Source: Limnohabitans sp. INBF002 (GTDB lineage: Bacteria > Pseudomonadota > Gammaproteobacteria > Burkholderiales > Burkholderiaceae_C). From it: 64,000 nucleotides of DNA. The translations under genes were made by a program, and so were the position numbers. The notes below the pieces were generated by a model. It was not told where the DNA came from and did not search any database. It worked only from the letters and a program-made list of their open reading frames with translations. Positions 16,054 through 25,217 of the stretch are shown piece after piece (position 1 is the first letter of the stretch; each line of letters starts with the position of its first letter). Location of the stretch: assembly GCF_027924905.1 (NCBI RefSeq), contig NZ_AP027055.1:620001-684000 (forward strand), written 5' to 3'.

Positions 16054-17007
16054 ATGCTGACCTATATCCTCAAGCGTCTCTTGTACGCCTTACCCATCGC
16101 ACTCAGTGTCACCGTGGTGTCGTTCATGTTGGTGTACTTGGCACCGGGCGATCCGCTCAATGCCATTGCTCCAGCTGACGCTCCGGCTGACGTGATCGAA
16201 GCTCTCAAAAGCGCTTATGGTCTCGACCGTCCCGTGCCTGTGCAATACGGCCTTTGGTTGTGGCGGGCAGTACAAGGCGACTTGGGCACCTCCATCGCCT
16301 CAGGGCGTGCGGTGGTGACCGAAGTGTTTGGTGCCGTGGGTAACACCTTGCTGCTGGCAGGCATTGCCTCTGGCTTAGGGGTGTTGGTGGGTTGTGTGCT
16401 CGGGGCGCTTGCGGGATATAAACATGGCAGCGGCATTGACCGCGCTGCCACTGCTTTGTCCGTGGTGGGGGTGAGCATTCCCCACTATTGGCTAGGCTTG
16501 GTGTTGACAATTATTTTCTCAACGTGGCTCGGTTGGTTCCCCGCGATGGGCGCAGGTCCTGGGGGTTCTGCCGATTGGTCATGGGACTGGGATCACATGC
16601 GCTACCTCGTGTTGCCCGCTGTCACCTTGTCGGTGATTCCGATGGGCATCATCACCCGCACCGTGCGCGCTTTGGTGGCAGACATGTTGGAGCAAGAGTT
16701 TGTGGTGGCCTTGCGTGCCCGGGGTTTGAGTGGGATAGCCGTGTTTCGCCATGTGGCCAAAAACACAGCACCGACTGTGTTGGCTGTGGCTGGTCTGCAA
16801 GTGGGGTACCTCATGGGTGGCTCGATCTTGGTGGAAACGGTGTTTGCATGGCCGGGTACAGGTTTCTTGCTAAACACTGCCATTTTTCAGCGTGACATTC
16901 CTTTGCTACAGGGCACCTTGCTGGTGTTGTGCATGTTTTTTGTGGTGTTGAATTTATTGGTGGATATTTTGCAGCCGCTGATCGACCCCCGCATGGGTCG
17001 TGGTTAA
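16054..17007 (+). CDS. ABC transporter permease, DppB-like
   Basis: A 317-residue inner-membrane permease starting on the base after the binding-protein stop. It has the DppB layout: an N-terminal span (MLTYILKRLLYALPIALSV), the AYGLDRPVPVQYGLWLWRAVQGDLG region, and the EAA docking loop (VVALRARGLSGIAVFRHVAKN). It pairs with the DppC-like gene ten bases downstream. Confidence 0.92.
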   Translation: MLTYILKRLLYALPIALSVTVVSFMLVYLAPGDPLNAIAPADAPADVIEALKSAYGLDRPVPVQYGLWLWRAVQGDLGTSIASGRAVVTEVFGAVGNTLLLAGIASGLGVLVGCVLGALAGYKHGSGIDRAATALSVVGVSIPHYWLGLVLTIIFSTWLGWFPAMGAGPGGSADWSWDWDHMRYLVLPAVTLSVIPMGIITRTVRALVADMLEQEFVVALRARGLSGIAVFRHVAKNTAPTVLAVAGLQVGYLMGGSILVETVFAWPGTGFLLNTAIFQRDIPLLQGTLLVLCMFFVVLNLLVDILQPLIDPRMGRG

Positions 17008-17016
17008 GAGAAAGAC

Positions 17017-17883
17017 ATGACTTCTTTAACAACCTCTATTCCTAACCGCAGCTATTGGCATGTGGTGGCGCGCCAGTTGCGCCAAGAGCCTGTGGCCATG
17101 GCGAGTGCGGTGGTACTTTTGCTCATCATCTGTGCAGCAGTATTTGCACCTTGGTTGGCGCCAGCTGACCCGTTCAAAGCCAGCATGCTCAAACGCTTGT
17201 TACCGATCGGTAGCCCTGGTTATTTGTTGGGTACGGATGAGCTCGGACGCGACATGGTGACGCGCCTGATGTACGGTGGCCGCTTGTCGCTGCTCATGGG
17301 CGTGGTGCCCGTGTTTGCCGCATTTTTCATCGGCACCAGCATTGGCTTGTTTGCGGGCTATGTTGGCGGCCGTGTGAACATGGTCATCATGCGCGTGCTT
17401 GATGTGTTCTACGCGTTTCCCTCGGTGCTATTGGCTGTGGCGATTTCGGGGGCTTTGGGTCCAGGCTTGAGCAACAGCTTGATTGCCTTGACCTTGGTGT
17501 TTGTCCCGCAGGTGGTACGCGTGGCCGAAAGCGTGACCACACAGGTGCGCAAGTTGGATTACATCGAAGCTGCACGCATGAGCGGTGCGAGTTCGTTCTC
17601 CATCATTCGCGTACATGTGTTGGGTAATGTGCTCGGCCCTGTGTTTGTGTATGCCACAGGCTTGCTGAGCGTCAGCATGATCTTGGCTTCTGGCTTGTCA
17701 TTTTTGGGGCTGGGTGTGAAGCCACCTGAACCCGAGTGGGGCTTGATGCTCAACACCTTGCGCTCTGCCATTTATAACAACCCTTGGATTGCTGCATTGC
17801 CAGGCGCTTTCATCTTCATCACCTCCATTGCCTTCAACTTGTTGGCAGATGGGGTTCGCTCTGCCATGGACATTCGCCGATGA
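17017..17883 (+). CDS. ABC transporter permease, DppC-like
   Basis: A 288-residue permease with the N-terminal OppC-type segment (ASAVVLLLIICAAVFAPWLAP), the GTDELGRDMVTRLMYGGRLSL motif typical of DppC, and the docking loop YIEAARMSGASSFSIIRVHVL. Its stop overlaps the next ATPase start by four bases. It forms the transport pore with the DppB-like subunit. Confidence 0.92.
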   Translation: MTSLTTSIPNRSYWHVVARQLRQEPVAMASAVVLLLIICAAVFAPWLAPADPFKASMLKRLLPIGSPGYLLGTDELGRDMVTRLMYGGRLSLLMGVVPVFAAFFIGTSIGLFAGYVGGRVNMVIMRVLDVFYAFPSVLLAVAISGALGPGLSNSLIALTLVFVPQVVRVAESVTTQVRKLDYIEAARMSGASSFSIIRVHVLGNVLGPVFVYATGLLSVSMILASGLSFLGLGVKPPEPEWGLMLNTLRSAIYNNPWIAALPGAFIFITSIAFNLLADGVRSAMDIRR

Positions 17884-18932
17884 CTGATTCTTCTATTCTT
17901 GACGTGCAAGACCGCGGTGGTCCTGCCCAACCCTTGTTGGTGGTGCAGGATCTGAAAAAGCACTTCCCTGTTCGCATAGGCATGTTCGAGCGTGAGAAAA
18001 AGTTTGTGCATGCCGTAGACGGTGTCAGCTTCTCGGTCGCCAAAGGTAAAACTTTGGGTATCGTGGGCGAATCGGGTTGCGGTAAATCCACGACGGCAAG
18101 ACTCATCGCACGACTCATGCCACCAGACAGCGGCAGCATGGTCTTCGATGGGGACGGGGTTGCCGAATACGGCGGTATTGCCTTGAAAGAATTTCGTCGT
18201 AATTTGCAAATGGTCTTTCAAGATTCATTTGCCTCGCTCAATCCCCGCTTGACCATTGTCGAGACCATTGCGTACGGCCCTCAAGTGCATGGCATGACGA
18301 CAGAGATAGCGATGCATGAGGCGCGTGCTTTACTTGCCCGCGTGGGCTTAGAGCCCGATCAGTTTGCTTCTCGCTACCCCCACGAGTTGTCTGGCGGTCA
18401 ACGCCAACGCGTGAACATTGCACGTGCTTTGGCTTTTCATCCACGCTTGGTGATTTTGGATGAAGCGGTCGCCGCACTCGACAAGTCGGTGCAGGCACAA
18501 GTGTTGAACCTGTTGCAAGAACTCAAAGCAGAACGTCAGCTGACTTATCTTTTCATTTCGCACGATTTGCACGTGGTGCATTACATCAGCGATGAAGTCA
18601 TGGTGATGTATCTTGGCCAAGTTGTAGAACGTGGACCCGTTGAGAAAATTTACAGTGAAGCCGCGCATCCCTATACCCGCGCTTTGTTGTCCGCCGTGCC
18701 TTCTATGGACCCAAGTCAGCGTACACAAAAGTCACCTCTGAGCGGTGATCCTCCAAACCCGATCAACCCGCCCAGCGGTTGCCGCTTTCGTGACCGTTGC
18801 ACGTTTGCCCAAGCCGTTTGTGCGTCAAGTACACCTGTGTTGATGTCCGTCAAAGGCGATGTTGAACACATCGTGGCTTGCCACATGAACGATGCACAGT
18901 CCGGCCACTCCGGAGAAGGAGCTCAGGCATGA
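17880..18932 (+). CDS. ABC transporter ATP-binding protein, DppF/OppF-like
   Basis: A 350-residue ATPase with Walker A GESGCGKST, signature ELSGGQRQR and the C-terminal OppF-type domain with Cys-rich motif (CRFRDRCTFAQAVC). An oddity: the segment after Walker B reads ILDEAVAALDKS where the family usually has LDEPVSALDVS, so the Pro after the catalytic Glu is replaced by Ala. The ATG at 17880 overlaps the permease stop. It precedes its DppD-like partner, the reverse of the common order. Confidence 0.9.
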   Translation: MTDSSILDVQDRGGPAQPLLVVQDLKKHFPVRIGMFEREKKFVHAVDGVSFSVAKGKTLGIVGESGCGKSTTARLIARLMPPDSGSMVFDGDGVAEYGGIALKEFRRNLQMVFQDSFASLNPRLTIVETIAYGPQVHGMTTEIAMHEARALLARVGLEPDQFASRYPHELSGGQRQRVNIARALAFHPRLVILDEAVAALDKSVQAQVLNLLQELKAERQLTYLFISHDLHVVHYISDEVMVMYLGQVVERGPVEKIYSEAAHPYTRALLSAVPSMDPSQRTQKSPLSGDPPNPINPPSGCRFRDRCTFAQAVCASSTPVLMSVKGDVEHIVACHMNDAQSGHSGEGAQA

Positions 18933-19909
18933 CACGTCCTCTTGTTTCCGTTAAAGACTTGACGGTTCAGTTCACCGGACACCGTAAGGCCAAGGCTTTG
19001 AACCAGGTCAGTTTTGATTTGGCACCAGGCGAAGTTTTGGGCTTGCTTGGCGAATCAGGCTCTGGAAAAAGTGTGACCTTGCGTACATTGCTGCGCTTAC
19101 ATCCAGAACGGACAACCCAGATGGGCGGTGCCATTCATGTGGCGGGTCACGATGTGCTGTCTATGCAAGGCAGTGAGCTCAACCACTACAGAGGGGGTAT
19201 TGCCTCGATGGTGTTTCAAGAGCCTGGGTTAGCGTTTGATCCGGTTTACACCATTGGTCAACAAATGGTGGAGGCGATTCAGGCCCACGATGGCGTGGAC
19301 ACGCAGACCGCCCAACACCAAGCTTTGCACATGCTGGAGCGTGTGCAAATCCCACAAGCCCGCCGACGCTTTGATGCTTACCCACATGAGCTCTCGGGCG
19401 GCATGCGTCAACGCGCCATGATCGCACTGGCCCTGCTGTGTCGTCCTCAACTGTTGTTGGCGGATGAGCCTACGACGGCTTTGGACGCGACAGTGCAAAT
19501 TCAAATCTTGCTGCTGTTGCGTGAATTACAAAAAGAAACAGGCATGTCTGTGATTTTTGTCACACATGACATTGGCGCTGCTGTTGAGGTGGCCGATCGT
19601 ATTGCTGTCATGTATGCCGGACGGATTGTGGAGATGGGAGACGTAGCACAAGTGGTTCGTCAGCCCATGCATCCTTACACCCAAGGTTTGTTGGCATCGA
19701 CGGTGAGTGCGGAAGATAAAGGTAAGCCCTTGTTGGCTGTGCCAGGTTCGCCCCCTGACTTGTCTAACTTGCCTCAGGGTTGTAGTTTTGCTGCACGTTG
19801 TGCACAGGCCACGCATCAATGCCAAACAGAGGTGCCGTTAACGGTCACCACAGGTGTATGCACCTTGGCCTGTTGGCATCCCGTGGCTGTGTCTCAGGTG
19901 GCGCGATGA
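18929..19909 (+). CDS. ABC transporter ATP-binding protein, DppD/OppD-like
   Basis: A 326-residue ATPase with Walker A GESGSGKSV, signature ELSGGMRQR, Walker B LLLADEPTTALD and the C-terminal oligopeptide-transporter domain (GCSFAARCAQATHQC). It overlaps both neighbours by four bases (ATGA), so translation is coupled from the permease through to the GntR gene. With the DppF-like protein it powers the second importer. Confidence 0.91.
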   Translation: MTRPLVSVKDLTVQFTGHRKAKALNQVSFDLAPGEVLGLLGESGSGKSVTLRTLLRLHPERTTQMGGAIHVAGHDVLSMQGSELNHYRGGIASMVFQEPGLAFDPVYTIGQQMVEAIQAHDGVDTQTAQHQALHMLERVQIPQARRRFDAYPHELSGGMRQRAMIALALLCRPQLLLADEPTTALDATVQIQILLLLRELQKETGMSVIFVTHDIGAAVEVADRIAVMYAGRIVEMGDVAQVVRQPMHPYTQGLLASTVSAEDKGKPLLAVPGSPPDLSNLPQGCSFAARCAQATHQCQTEVPLTVTTGVCTLACWHPVAVSQVAR

Positions 19910-20586
19910 CCTCGGTCGGTACCGCTGTTGTCGCACGTGGCCGAGGCGGCTTGGCCGATGAGGTGTGTCGAAAAATAGCGGATGACATTGCCATGGGCAT
20001 TTTTTTGCCCGGCGAGCGTTTGGATGAAACAAATTTGGCTGCACGTTTTCAGGTCTCACGTACACCAGTGCGCGAAGCTTTGAAACAGCTCGCGATCACG
20101 GGCTTGGTTGCCTACCGTCCTAACCGTGGATCGGTCGTGGCTGAGATGACGCCGGTTCAACTGGACCAAATGTTTGAAGTGATTGGCGAGTTAGAGGCTA
20201 CCTGTGCCCGCCATGCGGCATTGCGTATGACTGAGGCAGAGCGTCAGCGTTTGTGTGAGTTGCATGCGCAAAGCCGAAGTGCCATTCAAAACCAAGATGC
20301 AGACGCCTATGACACCATCAACCGAGATTTGCACACAGTCATCATCCACGGCTGTCACAACCCTGTGTTGATTGACATCATCACAGGGTTGCGTCACAAA
20401 ATTTCAACGTTCCGACGTACCCAGTTTCGTAACCTAGCGCGCATGTCTGCGTCATACGAAGAACATTCAGTCATTGTCGAAGCCTTAATGGCTCGCGATG
20501 TCGTGACGTGTTACCGCGAGATGCGCGGCCATCTTTTATCGGCACGTAGCGCGGCAGCGCACGTGTCATCTTCTTGGAGCATTTGA
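19906..20586 (+). CDS. GntR-family regulator, FCD type
   Basis: A 226-residue regulator with winged helix-turn-helix (ARFQVSRTPVREALKQLAITGLV, about residues 45-67) and a helical FCD domain (TINRDLHTVIIHGCHNPVL contains the metal-site His). It is embedded between transporter and hydrolase genes, overlapping the ATPase by four bases and the next gene by one, so it is probably co-induced with them. It likely senses the transported compound or a breakdown product and may act on the palindromes at 14264 and 14396. Confidence 0.9.
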   Translation: MTSVGTAVVARGRGGLADEVCRKIADDIAMGIFLPGERLDETNLAARFQVSRTPVREALKQLAITGLVAYRPNRGSVVAEMTPVQLDQMFEVIGELEATCARHAALRMTEAERQRLCELHAQSRSAIQNQDADAYDTINRDLHTVIIHGCHNPVLIDIITGLRHKISTFRRTQFRNLARMSASYEEHSVIVEALMARDVVTCYREMRGHLLSARSAAAHVSSSWSI

Positions 20587-22178
20587 TGAACCCTATTCTT
20601 GGACGACGCGGTGCAGTTGTTGCCCCGCATTCACTTGCTTCGCAAGCGGGTCTTGAAATTTTGCGTGAGGGTGGCAACGCCATTGAAGCGACCATTGCGG
20701 TGGCCGCCACATTGGCAGTGGTGTATCCCCATATGACAGGCATTGGCGGCGATGGTTTTTGGCTAATGCATGCGCCAGGTCAACCGATGCAGTCGATTGA
20801 TGCGTGTGGTGCTGCGGGTGCAGGTGTGACCCGGGCTTTGTACGGCGATATGGCCAGCATTCCATGGCGTGGGCCCTTGGCTGCCAATACGGTCGCGGGC
20901 ACCATCTCGGGCTGGGGCGCCGCTTATGCCTATAGCCAAGCGAATTGGGGTGGCCGGTTGCCATTTGCACGCTTGCTGGAAAGTGCCATTTATTACGCGC
21001 GTGAAGGCTTTCCTGTCACGCACAGCCAAGAGGCGAACACGAATAACAAACTAGCCGAGTTGCAAGAGCAACCCGGATTCTCCAAAGCCTTCTTGAATGA
21101 ACAGCGCCAAGTGCCACGCTATGGCGATCGCCATGCATTCCCCGCCTTGGCTGCCACTTTGACGCAATTGGCCAAAGCCGGTGCGGACGACTTTTATCGC
21201 GGTGAATTAGCGCAGCAAATTGCACGCGATTTGGCTGCCGTGGGCAGCCCCATCACCGGGCAAGATTTGGCCAACCATCACGCCGTAGTGAAAGCGCCTT
21301 TGTCTTTGAAGTTGTCTGATGCCACGGTCTACAACATGGCCCCGCCTACACAAGGCTTGGCATCCTTGCTGATCTTGGGGGTGTATGACCGGATTCGCCA
21401 ACAAGGTTGGAACCCCGACAACATCGAAGGTATCCATGCTTTGGTGGAAGCGACGAAGCAAGCGTTCATCGTGCGAGACCGTTTCGTCACCGATCCCTCG
21501 CATATGGCGGTGGACCCGGTCACGCTGCTGAATCAAGACGTGGTGACACGACTGGCCGATGCTGTGCCGATTGACAAAGCCAGTCCTTGGCCCGCTCCGA
21601 ACTCGGATGGCGACACGACATGGATGGGTGTGTTGGATGACCAAGGACGCGCAGTCAGCATGATTCAAAGTATTTATTTTGAATTCGGTAGTGGCGTGGT
21701 GCTTCCTGAAAGTGGTTTTTGGTGGCAAAACCGGGGATGTTCTTTTGATTTACAACCTGGCAAGTTGCGCAGCTTGGAGCCCGGGCGCAAGCCATTTCAC
21801 ACACTCAATCCAGCGATGGCGCAATTAGATGATGGACGCTTGTTGGTCTACGGAACCATGGGCGGGGAGGGGCAGCCTCAAACGCAAGCTGCTGTGTTCT
21901 CGCGTTATGTGTGGGGTGGCCACAACGTGCGTTCTGCTGTGGCCGCGCCGCGTTGGCTGTTGGGCCGCACATGGGCAGAGCAAAGTACGTCGTTGAAGGT
22001 GGAGTCACGTTATTCGGCCGAGGTGATTGAAGGGCTCAAAGCGCTGGGACATCCGGTGGAGGTTGTGGCTGATTTTGATGAGCGCATGGGGCACGCAGGT
22101 GCCTTAGTGTTACACCCGACGGGTTGGATTGAGGGTGGAGAAGATCCACGCAGTGATGGTTGCGTATCTGCTTGGTGA
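20586..22178 (+). CDS. hpxW: HpxW-like Ntn hydrolase (gamma-glutamyltransferase family, probable oxamate amidohydrolase)
   Basis: A 530-residue protein of the gamma-glutamyltranspeptidase fold. The N-terminus reads PHSLASQAGLEILREGGNAIEATIA; the autoprocessing nucleophile is Thr344 in GDTTWMGVLD, which would give a light chain of about 187 residues. There is no signal peptide, so it is cytoplasmic and unlike periplasmic Ggt. Klebsiella HpxW, of this type, deaminates oxamate. Partners HpxX, HpxY and HpxZ are represented 7-9 kb upstream in the other operon. Start 20586 overlaps the GntR stop by one base (TGATG). Oxamate as substrate is an inference; another gamma-glutamyl or acyl amide is possible. 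Confidence 0.8.
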   Translation: MNPILGRRGAVVAPHSLASQAGLEILREGGNAIEATIAVAATLAVVYPHMTGIGGDGFWLMHAPGQPMQSIDACGAAGAGVTRALYGDMASIPWRGPLAANTVAGTISGWGAAYAYSQANWGGRLPFARLLESAIYYAREGFPVTHSQEANTNNKLAELQEQPGFSKAFLNEQRQVPRYGDRHAFPALAATLTQLAKAGADDFYRGELAQQIARDLAAVGSPITGQDLANHHAVVKAPLSLKLSDATVYNMAPPTQGLASLLILGVYDRIRQQGWNPDNIEGIHALVEATKQAFIVRDRFVTDPSHMAVDPVTLLNQDVVTRLADAVPIDKASPWPAPNSDGDTTWMGVLDDQGRAVSMIQSIYFEFGSGVVLPESGFWWQNRGCSFDLQPGKLRSLEPGRKPFHTLNPAMAQLDDGRLLVYGTMGGEGQPQTQAAVFSRYVWGGHNVRSAVAAPRWLLGRTWAEQSTSLKVESRYSAEVIEGLKALGHPVEVVADFDERMGHAGALVLHPTGWIEGGEDPRSDGCVSAW

Positions 22179-22183
22179 GATGT

Positions 22184-23140
22184 ATGAAATTTGACTGGTT
22201 TTTGAAAGGCATGATCGCAGCGGTCGTGCTCGCCTTTGTCTTTCCTGAGCCAGGCTCCCAAGGCGGCTTCTTGCATCCAGAGGTACTCAACAAATTGGGC
22301 ATTGCTTTGGTGTTTTATCTCAATGGTCTGAGCCTTTCTATGGCGTCTTTGCGCCAAGGGGTTTCACGTTGGCGTGTGCATGTGCTGATTCAAACCAGCA
22401 CGTTCTTGGTTTTTCCGTTGCTGGGTCTAGGCCTGATGCAGGTGGGACAACGTTGGATCTCACCAGACGTGCTGTTGGGGTATTTTTATTTGTGTGCGTT
22501 GCCGTCGACTGTGTCATCTTCCGTAGCTTTGACGGTGGCTGCACGAGGCAATGTGCCAGTCGCCTTGTTCAACGCCACCTTGTCTGCGCTCATGGGCGTG
22601 GTTCTCACCCCACTATGGATGGCTTGGGTCATGGGGCACGAGGGCCAACCGTTGGATGTGTGGCCCGTGGTTGTAGATTTGCTGATGTGGGTTGTTTTGC
22701 CGTTGATCGTGGGGCAATTGTCGCGTCCTTGGCTCAACCAGTGGGCTGCGCGTCACAAAGGTCAAATTCAAGTTGTGGATCGCTTGACCATTTTGACCCT
22801 GGTGTACACCTCGTTCAGTGATTCGGTGCAACAGGGCATTTGGCATCAATATGGCGCTGGCGTGCTCATTCAAACATTGGTGGTCAGCTGTGTGTTGTTC
22901 TTTTTGATTTACCAATTCATGCAATTTTCGGCTCGACTCATGCACCTGTCAGAGGAGGACCGGATTGCGGCTGTGCTGTGTGGCTCTAAAAAAACACTGG
23001 CATCGGGGGTGCCCATGGCGCATTTGATTTTTGGTGCGAATCCTGCATTGGGTTTGATCCTGATTCCCATCATGTTGTATCACCCCTTGCAATTGGCGGT
23101 GGGGGGCTTGCTGTCGCAGCGTTGGGCGTCGCGTCGCTGA
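22184..23140 (+). CDS. SBF-like (YfeH family) membrane carrier
   Basis: A 318-residue protein with about nine to ten hydrophobic spans in the bile acid:sodium symporter-like fold (motifs LPSTVSSSVALTVAARGN and CGSKKTLASGVPMA). It starts six bases behind the HpxW-like gene and closes the operon. Relatives are cation-linked carriers of organic anions of mostly unknown substrate. Here import or export of an anionic product such as oxalate is an attractive guess, without direct evidence. Confidence 0.82.
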   Translation: MKFDWFLKGMIAAVVLAFVFPEPGSQGGFLHPEVLNKLGIALVFYLNGLSLSMASLRQGVSRWRVHVLIQTSTFLVFPLLGLGLMQVGQRWISPDVLLGYFYLCALPSTVSSSVALTVAARGNVPVALFNATLSALMGVVLTPLWMAWVMGHEGQPLDVWPVVVDLLMWVVLPLIVGQLSRPWLNQWAARHKGQIQVVDRLTILTLVYTSFSDSVQQGIWHQYGAGVLIQTLVVSCVLFFLIYQFMQFSARLMHLSEEDRIAAVLCGSKKTLASGVPMAHLIFGANPALGLILIPIMLYHPLQLAVGGLLSQRWASRR

Positions 23141-23149
23141 TTTCTTGTC

Positions 23150-23902
23150 TTAATGCAGTGATGACAAAAATTGTTGCAACTCAGGCGTCTTGGGTGCATT
23201 GAACAATTCTTGCGGTGTGCCCATTTCATGAACCAAGCCTTGGTGCATGAAGATGACTCGGTCGCTCACCTTGCGGGCAAAGTTCATCTCGTGTGTCACC
23301 ATCAGCAGCGTCATACCGTTTTGTGCCAATGACTCGACCACGGCCAGTACTTCACCAACCAACTCTGGGTCTAGTGCAGATGTGATTTCGTCGCACAACA
23401 AAATGCTGGGTGCCATGGCCAATGCGCGAGCGATGGCCACACGCTGCTGTTGCCCGCCTGAGAGTTGATCGGGGTAAGCCTCGAATTTTTCAGCCAATCC
23501 GACTTGTGCCAACAACGCTTGCGCGCGCCCTTGCAACTGTTCGTTGGGTAAGAGCTTCATCAAGCTGGGTGCCAACATGATGTTTTTGCCAACACTCAAA
23601 TGCGGGAATAAATTGAAGGACTGAAAAATCATCCCAACTTGTTGCCGTAAAGCGCGCATGGCTACCGGATCTTTGTAGACCAAGGCTTGGTTTTGCACAG
23701 CCAAACTGCCATGTTGGAATGTTTCTAAACCATTGATGCAACGCAGTAAGGTACTTTTTCCGGAGCCACTTTTGCCAATGATGGCAATGACTTCGCCAGG
23801 CTTCACGCTCAGGTCAATGCCTTTGAGCACCTCATGGTTGCCATACGATTTACGAAGCCCTTGGATATGAACAGCCAAAGACGTGTGATTAGCGGTGTGC
23901 AT
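23150..23902 (-). CDS. Polar amino acid ABC transporter ATP-binding protein (GlnQ/HisP-like)
   Basis: A 250-residue ATPase with Walker [10 protein letters not shown], signature [15 protein letters not shown] and Walker [15 protein letters not shown], close to the family's usual 240-260 residues. It is the last gene of a four-gene minus-strand operon and overlaps the permease gene upstream by 14 bases. It serves the importer encoded by the next three genes. Confidence 0.93.
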   Translation of the reverse strand: MHTANHTSLAVHIQGLRKSYGNHEVLKGIDLSVKPGEVIAIIGKSGSGKSTLLRCINGLETFQHGSLAVQNQALVYKDPVAMRALRQQVGMIFQSFNLFPHLSVGKNIMLAPSLMKLLPNEQLQGRAQALLAQVGLAEKFEAYPDQLSGGQQQRVAIARALAMAPSILLCDEITSALDPELVGEVLAVVESLAQNGMTLLMVTHEMNFARKVSDRVIFMHQGLVHEMGTPQELFNAPKTPELQQFLSSLH

Positions 23903-24539
23903 GGAGTTTTCTTTCTAAGGTGCGTGCGTACAAGCTGATGGGAAAACACAGCAAGAAATACATCACGGCAACGCAGCTGTAAACGACAAAAGGTTTGAAG
24001 GTGGCATTGGTAATCATGGTGCCAGCCTTGGTCAATTCAATGAAGCCAATGACAGAGGCCAAGGCCGTTCCTTTGATGACTTGCACTAAAAAACCAACGG
24101 TGGGTGCAATGGCCAAACGACCTGCTTGCGGCAGCACCACGTACTGAAGTTGCTCCCGAAAATTCATGGCGAGGCTTTGTGCAGCCTCCCATTGACCACG
24201 GGGAATGGCTCTGACACAGCCGTGCCAAATTTCGGTCAAAAACGCACTGCTGTACAGCGTCAGCGCGACGCTGGCGGCAACCCAGGCAGAGGTTTCTACC
24301 CCAAGCATGGCCATGCCGAAGTACGCCAAAAACAGTTGCATCAGCAAGGGCGTGCCCTGAAAGATCTGTACATAGCTTGCAACGCTACGCTGCAAAAATT
24401 TGATGTGTGTGGTGCGTGCAACTAACAACAAAAGACCAACCACGCTGCCACCTAAGAAAGCGATGAGCGACAGCACCACCGTCCAGCGTGCAGCCAACAG
24501 GAGGTTGCGAAGAATGTCCCAGAGCGAGAACTCAACCAC
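23889..24539 (-). CDS. Polar amino acid ABC transporter permease
   Basis: A 216-residue HisM/GlnP-type permease. I place the start at a GTG (24539) behind a strong GGAGGT ribosome-binding site; the upstream part of the open frame lies in the preceding gene and is Cys-rich and unlike a permease. The docking loop is [20 protein letters not shown]. It overlaps the end of the other permease by eight bases and forms the membrane channel with it. Confidence 0.88.
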   Translation of the reverse strand: MVEFSLWDILRNLLLAARWTVVLSLIAFLGGSVVGLLLLVARTTHIKFLQRSVASYVQIFQGTPLLMQLFLAYFGMAMLGVETSAWVAASVALTLYSSAFLTEIWHGCVRAIPRGQWEAAQSLAMNFREQLQYVVLPQAGRLAIAPTVGFLVQVIKGTALASVIGFIELTKAGTMITNATFKPFVVYSCVAVMYFLLCFPISLYARTLERKLHAHR

Positions 24540-25203
24540 GGCGACCTCCAAACAGAAAGAGACGACCCACGCGGTTGAGCACATCACGCACGGTGATGGA
24601 CAACAGCAAATACAAGGCGGTCGCCACAATGAACGCCTCAAAGGCGCGGAAGTTTCGGCTTTGAATCAAGTTGGCTGCAAAGCTCAGTTCTTCGGTGGCA
24701 ATTTGTCCGCACACGGCAGAGCCAAGCATGACGATGATGATTTGACTCACCAAGGCAGGCCACACCCGCTGCAATGCAGGTGGCAGCACCACGCGTGTGA
24801 AGATGTGCGCGCGTGTCATGGCCAAGCTCAGCGCGGCTTCAACTTGGCCACGCGGTGTCGCTTGAATTCCGGCTCGCACGATTTCAGCGGAATAGGCGCC
24901 TAAGTTAATCACCATGGCGATGACGGAAGCCCATTCGGGTGAGAGCTTCACGCCTAAGGCCGGTAAACCAAAGAAGATGAAAAAAAGTTGCACGATGAAC
25001 GGCGTGTTTCGGATGGATTCCACATACATCGCCAGCAGTAGTCGACCCACACCAGAACCCTCCGTCCGTGTCCACGCCGCTGCAATGCCAAGGGCCAAGC
25101 CCAGCACCGCAGCGATGGTGGTCAAACCCAAGGTCCAGACCATGCCTTTGAGTAGAAGAGGCCATTCTTGAAGAACGGCCGCAAAGTCCAATGCAATGGG
25201 CAT
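24532..25203 (-). CDS. Polar amino acid ABC transporter permease
   Basis: A 223-residue permease with the family pattern RNTPFIVQLFFIFFGLPALG and docking loop GIQATPRGQVEAALSLAM. It lies 14 bases behind the binding-protein gene. Together with the GTG-started permease it forms a heterodimeric channel for an amino acid or related small polar compound. Confidence 0.91.
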   Translation of the reverse strand: MPIALDFAAVLQEWPLLLKGMVWTLGLTTIAAVLGLALGIAAAWTRTEGSGVGRLLLAMYVESIRNTPFIVQLFFIFFGLPALGVKLSPEWASVIAMVINLGAYSAEIVRAGIQATPRGQVEAALSLAMTRAHIFTRVVLPPALQRVWPALVSQIIIVMLGSAVCGQIATEELSFAANLIQSRNFRAFEAFIVATALYLLLSITVRDVLNRVGRLFLFGGRRG

Positions 25204-25217
25204 CGTGCGCTTTCGTT

